A stretch of 17,622 nt of DNA from EX4572-165 sp002254885 (GTDB taxonomy: Archaea; Thermoplasmatota; E2; DHVEG-1), in NCBI GenBank assembly GCA_029939595.1, contig JAOZSQ010000044.1, positions 1 to 17,622 of the forward strand, written 5' to 3'. This document shows, in pieces, positions 1-7,064 of the stretch; position 1 is the first letter of the stretch; every line of letters begins with the position of its first letter. The position numbers and the translations under genes are program-made. The notes beneath the pieces were generated by a model. It was not told the origin of the DNA, searched no databases, and saw nothing but the letters and a program-made list of their open reading frames with translations.

Positions 1-83
1 CAACCTGTATCTAATGTTTTATATTATTTTCTAATAGGCTTCTATCTTTATTTATTATACATATTCACATAATAATCGATAAA

Positions 84-111
84 GGGTGTTTACAGCCTTC
101 ACTTAACACCC
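84..111 (-). terminator. Stem-loop just downstream of the 123-1097 gene
   Basis: GGGTGTT (84-90) and AACACCC (105-111) are perfect 7-base arms around a 14-base loop, starting 12 bases past the stop codon of the minus-strand gene. On the minus strand the sequence after the stem is only moderately T-rich, so it may be a terminator or a 3'-end stabilising hairpin. The rest of 1-122 shows no gene. Confidence 0.35.
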
Positions 112-122
112 CAGGTTCTCAA

Positions 123-1097
123 TTAAGCGCTTGTATCTTTATTTTTCTTTACATTTTGTTTTTTTCTGATCTTTCCAATAAATGATAAACCATTTTTTAA
201 AGCAAAGATAATAATTGCAATTATAACAATAATCGCAATAAGAATAATTCCAGGGTTGTTACCACCAGGAACTCCTGGAACAAAAGAACCTACACAATGA
301 GAGGTGGTTGGAACAGTAAATGTTGCAGTATTGTTTGATGTTGGTTCTAATGGTGAGCTGACTTTTACATCAACTGTAATTTGTGCCCAATCATCAATAT
401 AACCAAAAGAATTAGGAGTAATAATCGTTAATGGAACATCAATTGTTTGTCCTACATCAACAAAAACAGAAGTTGGTTGTTGCGCACTCCAACCAATTTC
501 TTGATCAATTTCAGGAACATTCACAGAAAAATCAAGTCTAGATCGAGCATTACCAGAATTTTTTAATGTAATCATGTGGGAGATTTGTGAGTTTGGTTTA
601 CCTTCTCTTGCACCAGACGTTGTTGGTGTGAGTAATGGCAAGTAACCTGCTTGTATTGCAATATCTCTATCCGCGGGATATGAGGGTAAACTTTTTCCAA
701 GAGGTTTATTTCTACCATATAATCCTGATTCAATATCAAGTCTAATCACCCCATATTCATACGCAGGAGCAGTTTCCTTTACTGAAACAACGATAGAAAT
801 GTTTTCCCTTGTATCAAACTTCATAATACTTTCAGAGGGCGTTATAGTAACTATTGCCCATTCAGGTTTTTCTTTTATTGAAATGCTAAATGATTGCCAA
901 AAAAATGCACCTGGAATTAATTTTATTATGCTACTGGGTTGTTGATAATCTGCAAATCCAACTATTTCTCTTGCTTCAACCCCTGGCTGAATAGGTCCTG
1001 CCATATCTGGATAAATTTCCAGCTGAAAAATAGCAAATACTGTAGGGTTCATTAATAAAAACAGTGCTAATATTATTACTGATATGATCCTTCTCAT
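123..1097 (-). CDS. Secreted surface protein with C-terminal membrane anchor and Ig-like (NEW3-type) region
   Basis: 324 residues, function unknown. Residues 1-22 form a signal peptide (two Arg, then a hydrophobic run ending in VFA). About 160-265 looks like an extracellular beta-sandwich of the alpha-galactosidase-associated NEW3 kind: a 'HMITLKNSGNARSRLDFSV' stretch, then a 'VGQTIDVPLTI' strand. A Pro/Gly linker leads to one strongly hydrophobic segment at about 283-302 and a short Lys-rich tail, so nearly the whole chain should sit outside the cell, anchored at its C terminus. The ATG at 1097 is backed by AGGTGAT at 1103-1109, five bases upstream and complementary to the archaeal 16S 3' end. 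It is divergent from the metalloprotease-like gene at 1398 and may share control with it. No catalytic motif is visible; an adhesion, scaffold or transport-accessory role would be a guess. Confidence 0.85.
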   Translation of the reverse strand: MRRIISVIILALFLLMNPTVFAIFQLEIYPDMAGPIQPGVEAREIVGFADYQQPSSIIKLIPGAFFWQSFSISIKEKPEWAIVTITPSESIMKFDTRENISIVVSVKETAPAYEYGVIRLDIESGLYGRNKPLGKSLPSYPADRDIAIQAGYLPLLTPTTSGAREGKPNSQISHMITLKNSGNARSRLDFSVNVPEIDQEIGWSAQQPTSVFVDVGQTIDVPLTIITPNSFGYIDDWAQITVDVKVSSPLEPTSNNTATFTVPTTSHCVGSFVPGVPGGNNPGIILIAIIVIIAIIIFALKNGLSFIGKIRKKQNVKKNKDTSA

Positions 1098-1102
1098 TTT
1101 TT

Positions 1103-1140
1103 ATCACCTTACTAAGATATGTATCCTAAAAAATATATAG
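1103..1140 (-). promoter_or_regulatory. Promoter and SD of the 123-1097 gene
   Basis: Read on the minus strand, a TATA-like CTATATATTTTT lies at 1129-1140 and a strong SD AGGTGAT at 1103-1109, five bases before the ATG. A start site about 25 bases below the TATA box would fall near 1110 and leave a leader only just long enough to hold the SD. Confidence 0.55.
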
Positions 1141-1365
1141 AAAATCTAATTAAATCACATAATTTTATTAAAAAATGATATTTTTACGTTAAAAAGAGAA
1201 AAATCAAAGTACAGATTCGAAATTGAATCAAGCTACCCCAATTTTCTAGAAAATATTTATCTGCTCAATTTATGCATCCATCATTTTCCAAAATGTTAAA
1301 AAAACCATAGGCCATATTATTCATACTTAACAAACAAATCACTAATATTCAACAATTACATAAAA

Positions 1366-1375
1366 TTTATAAATA
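1366..1375 (+). promoter_or_regulatory. TATA box for the 1398 gene
   Basis: TTTATAAATA lies 32 to 23 bases before the GTG at 1398, the archaeal spacing expected if the transcript begins at or next to the start codon. No SD lies between them, so the mRNA is probably leaderless and the GTG, not the ATG at 1407, is the likely start. Confidence 0.55.
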
Positions 1376-1397
1376 AATCCATATATCCCAATTTCAA

Positions 1398-2807
1398 GTG
1401 TGGCTTATGAATTATAAATTGATTTCAGTTATCTTAATATCCATTATGTTTTATGTAATGATAATTCCAGCCAATAATATTTCAGATGATTATTTTGAGT
1501 ATTCTACAATATCAATAAAAAGTTGTAATTATCTAGAATCCGTACAAGATTTCACACAACATAAGTTTCTAGTTAATATAAGCTCTAATTGTATTTTATC
1601 TAATTCATCTTTCACCATGGCAGATAGATATCACAATATGGATTTCCCAATAACTTTACATCATTCTTTTGAACGGTACATAACAATAAAATTCGAAGTC
1701 TATGAGATATTAGGAAACGAATATTTCTTATGTGACCTTGATGAAAAGAATGGTACAGGTTCCACAGAGATAATATATGATACATATACCGGACATTGGA
1801 CTGGCGATGATTATATTGGAGATAAAAGTGGTTATGGACGATTTAACGGATGCGATGATGAGAGTTTCTATGAAAATCAACGAGATTTTGAGATAATTTT
1901 TTCAATCAACATAAACGATCCAGATGATGATAAGATACCAATATGGTTTGAAGAAAACATCTATGGTACAGACCCTTATTTTGATAATTCAAATGATGAT
2001 TTTGATGAAGATTTAATTCCTCTTTACTGGGAATACAAATGGGGATATGACCCATTTTCATATGATGAACATATGCAGATTGATCCTGATGCAGATGGCC
2101 TTATGAACTACGAAGAATTTCTAGTTTCAGAATGGGGTTCGGATCCATATAGGGACGATATGTTCATGGAACTAGATCAAATGGAACTTGGACCTAATGG
2201 AGAAGGTCTATTCGTCCCAAAGGGATCTCTTATCATGGTCTATCAAACATATGCAAAAAGAAACATAGTATACCATGTTGATGATGGGTGTATGGGTGGT
2301 GGAGAAATACTTCCCTTCGAACCAATTGTTTGGATGGGGGAAGAAAAACAATACTATCGAAATCATTTCCTCAACAATGACAATGATAACTGGAGACGTG
2401 GTGTATTCAGATATGCTTTGTTTGTAAACGATCACTTTCCAATACGAGGTATGGAATTTCCTGGCGAACATTCCATTCTTTTGTTTTTTAAACCAGGCCT
2501 TAATTCATTTGTTATATCAACAAAAGCATTTAACGACCCTAGGAATCTTACTTATGCATGTATAATACTACATGAACTGGGTCACACTATGGGGCCATGT
2601 ATGGGCAGACCACTTGGTTGTGATAATCAACTTATGAGATTTCCATTAAGCTTTCAAAACATATTATTTTCAAATTATAAGAGTGTCATGAACTACAAAT
2701 ATTCAAACTCACTTCTAGATTATTCTGATGGAACGCATGGTTTTGGGGATTATGATGATTGGGGTAAAATGGATTTAGCGCATTTCAAACCAAGAGGTGC
2801 ACAATAA
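1398..2807 (+). CDS. Secreted metzincin-like zinc metalloprotease (paralogue 1)
   Basis: 469 residues. A hydrophobic signal segment (about 5-26) predicts export. Residues 131-170 hold a beta-type module containing TGHWTGDDYIGD, also present in the 7065-8525 protein. Residues 173-255 are Asp-rich calcium-binding repeats of thrombospondin-3/dockerin style (DPDDDKIP, DPDADGLMNYEEF). The C-terminal domain has the zinc-site helix HELGHTMG (392-399; H392, E393, H396) and a metzincin-like Met-turn SVMNY (429-433), followed by DYSDG (441-445). The third metzincin His, expected 11 residues into the helix motif, is absent (Met402); an Asp at 409, conserved in all three paralogues, may replace it. Start: GTG 1398, chosen because a TATA box sits about 27 bases upstream. 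No C-terminal anchor is visible, so it is probably released or bound non-covalently. Peptidase activity is inferred, and the substrate is unknown. Confidence 0.85.
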   Translation: MWLMNYKLISVILISIMFYVMIIPANNISDDYFEYSTISIKSCNYLESVQDFTQHKFLVNISSNCILSNSSFTMADRYHNMDFPITLHHSFERYITIKFEVYEILGNEYFLCDLDEKNGTGSTEIIYDTYTGHWTGDDYIGDKSGYGRFNGCDDESFYENQRDFEIIFSININDPDDDKIPIWFEENIYGTDPYFDNSNDDFDEDLIPLYWEYKWGYDPFSYDEHMQIDPDADGLMNYEEFLVSEWGSDPYRDDMFMELDQMELGPNGEGLFVPKGSLIMVYQTYAKRNIVYHVDDGCMGGGEILPFEPIVWMGEEKQYYRNHFLNNDNDNWRRGVFRYALFVNDHFPIRGMEFPGEHSILLFFKPGLNSFVISTKAFNDPRNLTYACIILHELGHTMGPCMGRPLGCDNQLMRFPLSFQNILFSNYKSVMNYKYSNSLLDYSDGTHGFGDYDDWGKMDLAHFKPRGAQ

Positions 2808-2816
2808 AAAAAAAAA
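2806..2816 (-). terminator. Oligo-T terminator of the GNAT gene
   Basis: An uninterrupted run of 11 A overlaps the stop codon of the plus-strand gene. On the minus strand it is T11, about 22 bases beyond the stop codon of the acetyltransferase gene. Oligo-T tracts alone can end archaeal transcription. Confidence 0.45.
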
Positions 2817-2838
2817 TGATTTTAACAGGTTTATTTTA

Positions 2839-3330
2839 TCATATTATGATTCTCATATCATGTAAGAAAGAGGAAAAACCCAAGTGTTCGTATATCTCTT
2901 TTACATGATAATTATCAGGGGAAACATTCAACATGACATGTTTAATATGCTTTTGTTTAAACCATTCTTTGCTTTCCTGAAATAATAATGTGCTGATTTT
3001 CTTCCCACGATATTGTTCATCGATAAATAACGCAATTATTTCCCCGATTTTATCAATGTTAAATAATGGAATATTGTCTTTTATGATAAGATTTGTATAG
3101 CCAATAATCTGATTTTTATCTTTTGCAATTAGTATTGTACCATTTTTTGATCGTATCTGCCGTTTAATAAAATCACTTGAAATCTTCTCACCATCCTTTT
3201 TTAAAACAAAAAATGGATCTAACTCTGGTCGATTTTTTTCAATCATCTTTTTATGATAAATTATTAGTTTTCTCCAAAGAGGAATAATATGTTCAACATC
3301 TGAAATTTTTGCTTTACAAACTTCAATCAT
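2839..3330 (-). CDS. GNAT-family N-acetyltransferase
   Basis: 163 residues from the ATG at 3330. It should transfer an acetyl group from acetyl-CoA to an amine; the acceptor cannot be told. The fold is visible in order: a starting strand (IEVCKAKISDVEHI), motif A with the acetyl-CoA pyrophosphate loop QYRGKKIS (106-113, a variant of R/QxxGxG/A with Ser for the last Gly), and motif B with NYHVKEIYEHLGF (140-152), the usual Tyr and Gly-Phe near the end. Reading can extend to a TTG at 3405, but the extra 25 residues are Phe/Ile-rich and lie outside the domain, so they are left out. No SD precedes the ATG, so the transcript may be leaderless. The gene is convergent with the protease-like gene (31-base gap) and divergent from the membrane acyltransferase-like gene. 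The length is normal for a single-domain GNAT. Confidence 0.85.
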   Translation of the reverse strand: MIEVCKAKISDVEHIIPLWRKLIIYHKKMIEKNRPELDPFFVLKKDGEKISSDFIKRQIRSKNGTILIAKDKNQIIGYTNLIIKDNIPLFNIDKIGEIIALFIDEQYRGKKISTLLFQESKEWFKQKHIKHVMLNVSPDNYHVKEIYEHLGFSSFLHDMRIII

Positions 3331-3566
3331 TAATTTAGAATATATGTTAGAACCAATAATAAATTTTTTTATGAAAAAAAATTCAAGACAGATATATTTT
3401 ACCAAAAGGTATTAAATAACCCTATAAAACGAATAATTTTTGAATTTTATACGCCAGTTATTTTACACTGTTGAATCATATCAAAATAAATAAATACTAT
3501 ATCATAAATATAAATAATATTAAAGACTTAACCACATATTGCAAAATACCATTGAGGTATTCCTAC
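3331..3566. other. Divergent promoter region between GNAT and acyltransferase genes
   Basis: 236 very AT-rich bases without a convincing gene. Many TATA-like stretches occur (for example around 3505-3525, plus strand), so no single promoter can be chosen. The last 22 bases hold the SD of the downstream gene inside a small inverted repeat, listed separately. Confidence 0.4.
3545..3561 (+). promoter_or_regulatory. Hairpin covering the SD of the acyltransferase-like gene
   Basis: AATACC (3545-3550) and GGTATT (3556-3561) are perfect 6-base arms around a 5-base loop. The SD GAGGT occupies 3554-3558, so most of it is paired in the folded form. It lies eight bases before the ATG at 3567 and supports that start. 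Confidence 0.4.
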
Positions 3567-4853
3567 ATGAAGCGGATCTTATACTTAGACACACTCAGAG
3601 GCTTTCTCATATTATATGTTATTTTTATTCATGCCATTTTATTAGTTATTTTCCAAGCAAACTATGACTATATTGATCTTCTTCCAGTATGGCTTGTTGC
3701 ATTGATGATTCCCATGCTTCTTATTGCTATGTGGGGACCAATGTTTTCAATGATGTCATCTACAACCAATACCATTATAGTTTATCATCAGCTAGAAAAA
3801 GGGAAAAAACTACAAAAAATAATAATTAATAGGATGATTAGCTATTCTCTTATCATCGTCATTCACATCATTAACATGTTTTTTTTCATTCATTTCATCC
3901 CCCTTGATGGAAAGATTTATCGATCTCTTATCTGTGGGACTCTTGAAACAGGTCAAATAACGCTTCCAAGCATTATTATGTTTCTAAATTCAGGAACACT
4001 CTTATTAATTGGATTATCTGGGCTTTTAATCAACATAATTTTATTAATTATTTGGAGGAATAATGGACATAAAAATCTAATAAAAACAGGTTATATATTT
4101 TTTGGTTTGACAATTAGTTTCTTATTTATTAGACCCTTTGTATATCCTTCTATTAATACCTTTATTTTACACCTTTCATCGCAAAATCAAAATTTAATCG
4201 CAATTATGTTATCTTGGCTTTTCCGTGGGCAGTTTGGCCTTATACCCATGGCTGCTTTTCCATTTTTAGGAGTTATTTTTGGATTGCTTTTAATTGGGAA
4301 CGTCAAAAAACAAAGTATAATGAAGATTGGATTTGGTTTGACCGCAGGAATGTTGATTTTTGCATTACTATTTATAGGACTCTATGGCGTTCCAGATTTA
4401 ACATTACCATACTGGCCTGTTGCAATGGTTGCAGTTAACCTTATGATTATGGTTTTTGTAACAACATTGCTAATTTTAAGATATAAATATTCCTCTGAAA
4501 AAACACAAGAAAAAATTATGAAACGATCAATATTTTTTAGAAGGTTTAGTATGATTACACTAACGATATTTGTTTTTGAATCAATTATTGCAGTAATATG
4601 GGCAAAAATATTTATTTTCATATTTAAAGATCCATTTCCCTTTAATGTTTTTGCAGATGTATTATATCTATTTTGTGTGATCTCTACTTGGTATATCATT
4701 TTAAGGGTTTGGGAAAGATTTGATTTTAAATATAGTATTGAATGGTTTATGATGAAAATTATCAGTAAGATAAATGGTAAAAAATCTCATAAATTAGACG
4801 TTAAAACAGTGTTATATCAATCATTTCATTCAGAAGAACAAACAGAAAAATAG
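3567..4853 (+). CDS. Multipass membrane acyltransferase-like protein (HGSNAT/DUF418-like)
   Basis: 428 residues with roughly ten hydrophobic membrane segments. The N-terminal signature LDTLRGFLILYVIFIHA (residues 7-23; Asp8, Arg11, Gly12, His22) is typical of the heparan-alpha-glucosaminide N-acetyltransferase/YeiB-like superfamily. Members move acyl groups across or at the membrane onto sugars or lipids, with the membrane His usually implicated. Later features agree: a GPMFSMMSS stretch after the second segment and a PFLGVIFG segment like the PxFPWLG of that family. The Lys-rich C-terminal tail (about the last 35 residues) is cytosolic or peripheral. The start is the ATG at 3567, preceded by GAGGT at 3554-3558; a TTG extension to 3471 adds only Asn/Ile-rich sequence. 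The gap to the next gene is 60 bases, which contain a separate TATA box. The acceptor is unknown; surface glycan or glycolipid acylation is an inference. Confidence 0.75.
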   Translation: MKRILYLDTLRGFLILYVIFIHAILLVIFQANYDYIDLLPVWLVALMIPMLLIAMWGPMFSMMSSTTNTIIVYHQLEKGKKLQKIIINRMISYSLIIVIHIINMFFFIHFIPLDGKIYRSLICGTLETGQITLPSIIMFLNSGTLLLIGLSGLLINIILLIIWRNNGHKNLIKTGYIFFGLTISFLFIRPFVYPSINTFILHLSSQNQNLIAIMLSWLFRGQFGLIPMAAFPFLGVIFGLLLIGNVKKQSIMKIGFGLTAGMLIFALLFIGLYGVPDLTLPYWPVAMVAVNLMIMVFVTTLLILRYKYSSEKTQEKIMKRSIFFRRFSMITLTIFVFESIIAVIWAKIFIFIFKDPFPFNVFADVLYLFCVISTWYIILRVWERFDFKYSIEWFMMKIISKINGKKSHKLDVKTVLYQSFHSEEQTEK

Positions 4854-4882
4854 TAAAAAATAATTATAGAAATTTATTAATA

Positions 4883-4902
4883 TTATATAAAACAGTTTTA
4901 TA
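4883..4902 (+). promoter_or_regulatory. TATA box overlapped by an inverted repeat, before the 4914 gene
   Basis: TTATATAAAA (4883-4892) lies 31 to 22 bases before the TTG at 4914, which fits a leaderless transcript. TATAAAACAGTTTTATA (4886-4902) is a 7-base inverted repeat with a 3-base centre overlapping the TATA element, where a bound repressor would block TBP. Confidence 0.45.
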
Positions 4903-4913
4903 ATGGGGACATC

Positions 4914-6959
4914 TTGAGTTATAACACTAAAAAATCAAAGCATTTTTTATACATTTTATTCCTTAGTTTTATCTTAATTTTAAATTCTCCACATGTTAAA
5001 CCAATTCAAAGTACATCATCACAATTAATAATTGTAAGCAATGAAAATACTCAAGGACCTTGGCAAGGATCATGGGATTATCCCTATTTCTCCATTTCAG
5101 ATGCCATCAATAATGCATCAGGAACGGAAGAAATAATTGTTTTAAATGGTACATATAGAGAACATCTCATTATTGACATACCAATCACAATAACTGGTAT
5201 TAACACTCCAATACTTCATGGCATGTACAACACATCAATAATAACAATATTTTCAAGTAATGTACAAATTAATAATATTTTATTATGCTATTCTGGGGGA
5301 AATAATGAAGATGCAGGAATCACTATTAAGGATAGAGAAAATATTACAATATCAAATTGTACATTTCATCATACTCGTAATGCAATTATTATGGAAAACT
5401 GCTCAAATATTGAAATCCCCAATAATACATTCTCAAATAATGGAAATGGTGTGTTTGTAAAAAAAAGTAAAGATGTATTATTGAAACTAAATCGTTTTAC
5501 TCATAATGCAATTGGAATTGTATTAAAAAATTCGACTTATGTATCAATTAATTTTTCATCTTTTATTGGAAATGGTATGTCCGGAATGTTTTCATCATCC
5601 AACAGAGTAGAAATTAGTTATTGTAACGTTAGTGAGAACAGTGTCAATAAAGGTGGTTTTTTTCTTGATGCCTGCATGAATTGTAGTATAGAATATTGTT
5701 TATTTTACCATAATGGCGATGGTATAAGCCTAACTTCATCAAAAAATATAAGCATACATAACTGTGAATTTAAGTATCAAACTCATTTTGCAATTTCCCT
5801 AAGATCCCCTAGTGAACTCATTGATATCTCAGATTGTATCATTATTGATAACATCCGAGTTGGAATTTACATTGAAAAAAACAATAACTGTAGTATAACA
5901 AGATGTAATATCTATGGAAATTATTTGGATGATATTTTTGGTGAGATATTCACCTGTAATGCTGAAAACAACTATTGGGGAACAAAAATTGGGCCATTTC
6001 ATAAAAAAAATAATATCTTTACCTTTCTTTTCTTTGTAGACAGCAACCCTTGGTCATTGGAGGAACATAAAAACATAGGGTTACAGAATCAATTATTACC
6101 AGAAGGTAGTTATATCTATTTTGAGGATGATTGGGTTATTATTTTTGATGATATTGATTCTGATGGAGATTTAATACCTGATTGGTGGGAGCAGAAATGG
6201 GGATATTCACCTTATGAATGGGACAATCATAAATTTCTTGATCCTGACGGTGATGCTTTATCAAACATTCAGGAATGTTATACTGATACTTATGGATCTA
6301 ATCCTTATGTTAAAGATATATTTCTTGAAATTGATTGGATGAAATCACCAGATATGGAAATAAATAAACCATCGATTTCATTAATTCAACAGATCATTGA
6401 TGAATTTGCAAAACATGACATTATGTTACATGTTGACCTTGGAAACCTTGGATGTGGAACAGAAATTCCAGATTTATGTTCAAAAAGTTCAGAGTATCTT
6501 GAATTGCATAATCTTTATTGGACGTGTTTTTTAAATAATTCAATTCAAAATCCTCGAAAAGGCATATTTCACTATGGTATAATCTGTAACTACTGCGCAG
6601 ACCTTAATTTCCCATTTATTGGCTGGGATGCATTTGATTCCTTTGCTATTTCAGCAGGTTGGCTTGAAGATTCTCTTAAATTTTATGATCGGGGAAATCT
6701 TATTGCAGGTGCAATCATGCATCATCTTGGACATACACTTGGAATAACAGCAGATGATCATTTTGGGATTGACAATATGAAAACAATACGACTTTTTTCA
6801 AATGAATGGTTAAAGTTCCTCCCATACTACAGTTGTATGAATTATTTTTATAAATATCAAATATTAACATATTCTGATGGTTCAAAAGGTTCAAATGATT
6901 TTAATGATTGGGACAATATGGAATTTGATTTTTTTCAAAACAGTAACTTTAATTTATGA
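4914..6959 (+). CDS. Secreted beta-helix protein fused to a metzincin-like domain lacking the catalytic Glu (paralogue 2)
   Basis: 681 residues. Signal peptide at about 5-30 (KKSKH then a hydrophobic run). Residues about 50-375 are a right-handed parallel beta-helix of NosD/PbH1 type: repeated ITISNCTF, IEIPNNTF and ISIHNCEF turns with Asn/Cys ladders, a fold usual in carbohydrate-binding or -cleaving proteins. Residues 414-465 are the calcium-binding Asp repeats (DSDGDLIPDWWE, DPDGDALS). The remainder aligns with the protease-like domain of the flanking paralogues: KDIFLEIDWM, HVDLG, a Met-turn-like SCMNY (640-644) and YSDG. The zinc helix reads HHLGHTLG (603-610), so the general-base Glu is His604 (CAT; at least two base changes from a Glu codon), while both helix His residues, Gly610 and the conserved Asp620 remain. 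It is probably a non-peptidolytic, possibly metal-binding module. The TTG start lacks an SD but sits about 27 bases below a TATA box. Confidence 0.85.
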   Translation: MSYNTKKSKHFLYILFLSFILILNSPHVKPIQSTSSQLIIVSNENTQGPWQGSWDYPYFSISDAINNASGTEEIIVLNGTYREHLIIDIPITITGINTPILHGMYNTSIITIFSSNVQINNILLCYSGGNNEDAGITIKDRENITISNCTFHHTRNAIIMENCSNIEIPNNTFSNNGNGVFVKKSKDVLLKLNRFTHNAIGIVLKNSTYVSINFSSFIGNGMSGMFSSSNRVEISYCNVSENSVNKGGFFLDACMNCSIEYCLFYHNGDGISLTSSKNISIHNCEFKYQTHFAISLRSPSELIDISDCIIIDNIRVGIYIEKNNNCSITRCNIYGNYLDDIFGEIFTCNAENNYWGTKIGPFHKKNNIFTFLFFVDSNPWSLEEHKNIGLQNQLLPEGSYIYFEDDWVIIFDDIDSDGDLIPDWWEQKWGYSPYEWDNHKFLDPDGDALSNIQECYTDTYGSNPYVKDIFLEIDWMKSPDMEINKPSISLIQQIIDEFAKHDIMLHVDLGNLGCGTEIPDLCSKSSEYLELHNLYWTCFLNNSIQNPRKGIFHYGIICNYCADLNFPFIGWDAFDSFAISAGWLEDSLKFYDRGNLIAGAIMHHLGHTLGITADDHFGIDNMKTIRLFSNEWLKFLPYYSCMNYFYKYQILTYSDGSKGSNDFNDWDNMEFDFFQNSNFNL

Positions 6960-7064
6960 TCTAAATCACCTTAAATATTTATTATGCAAATAGATTCATA
7001 TCAAAAAATTTTTATGATCATTATGCATTCATAATTATATAATTTAATTTAATTGAGGTTTAAA
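6960..7064 (+). promoter_or_regulatory. Leader and SD of the 7065 gene
   Basis: GAGGT at 7055-7059 is a good SD five bases before the ATG at 7065. A TATATAA at 7036-7042 sits at leaderless distance from that ATG, which conflicts with use of the SD. A second AT-rich element near 6971-6982 could instead drive a longer leader. Which is used cannot be decided from sequence. Confidence 0.4.

Larger units (their letters stand above)
1098..1397. other. 300-base divergent intergenic region with central palindrome
   Basis: No ORF or RNA gene is visible. It separates the divergent genes starting at 1097 and 1398. A perfect 14-base palindrome, ATTTTCTAGAAAAT, sits at 1241-1254, at the midpoint between the two start codons. 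A smaller inverted repeat, GATTC/GAATC with a 6-base spacer, lies at 1214-1229. Candidate TATA boxes flank each end. Confidence 0.5.

Noticed and set aside
2571..2624. Archaemetzincin (AmzA) identity for the protease-like proteins
   Set aside because: Archaemetzincins have HExxHxxGxxH followed by a Cys motif and are short and cytosolic; these are exported, large and lack the third His.
3331..3405. TTG extension of the GNAT protein
   Set aside because: The added residues are Phe/Ile-rich low-complexity sequence before the normal first strand of the fold.
3471..3566. TTG extension of the membrane acyltransferase-like protein
   Set aside because: The extra residues are Asn/Ile/Tyr-rich, and an SD directly precedes the ATG at 3567.
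4382..4699. 105-residue minus-strand ORF inside the acyltransferase-like gene
   Set aside because: It runs antisense to membrane-segment codons of a supported gene; no start signal or domain.
7014..7034. Short palindromes ATGATCAT and TTATG/CATAA in the 6960-7064 gap
   Set aside because: They are too short and AT-rich to stand out from chance and have no clear relation to the start signals.
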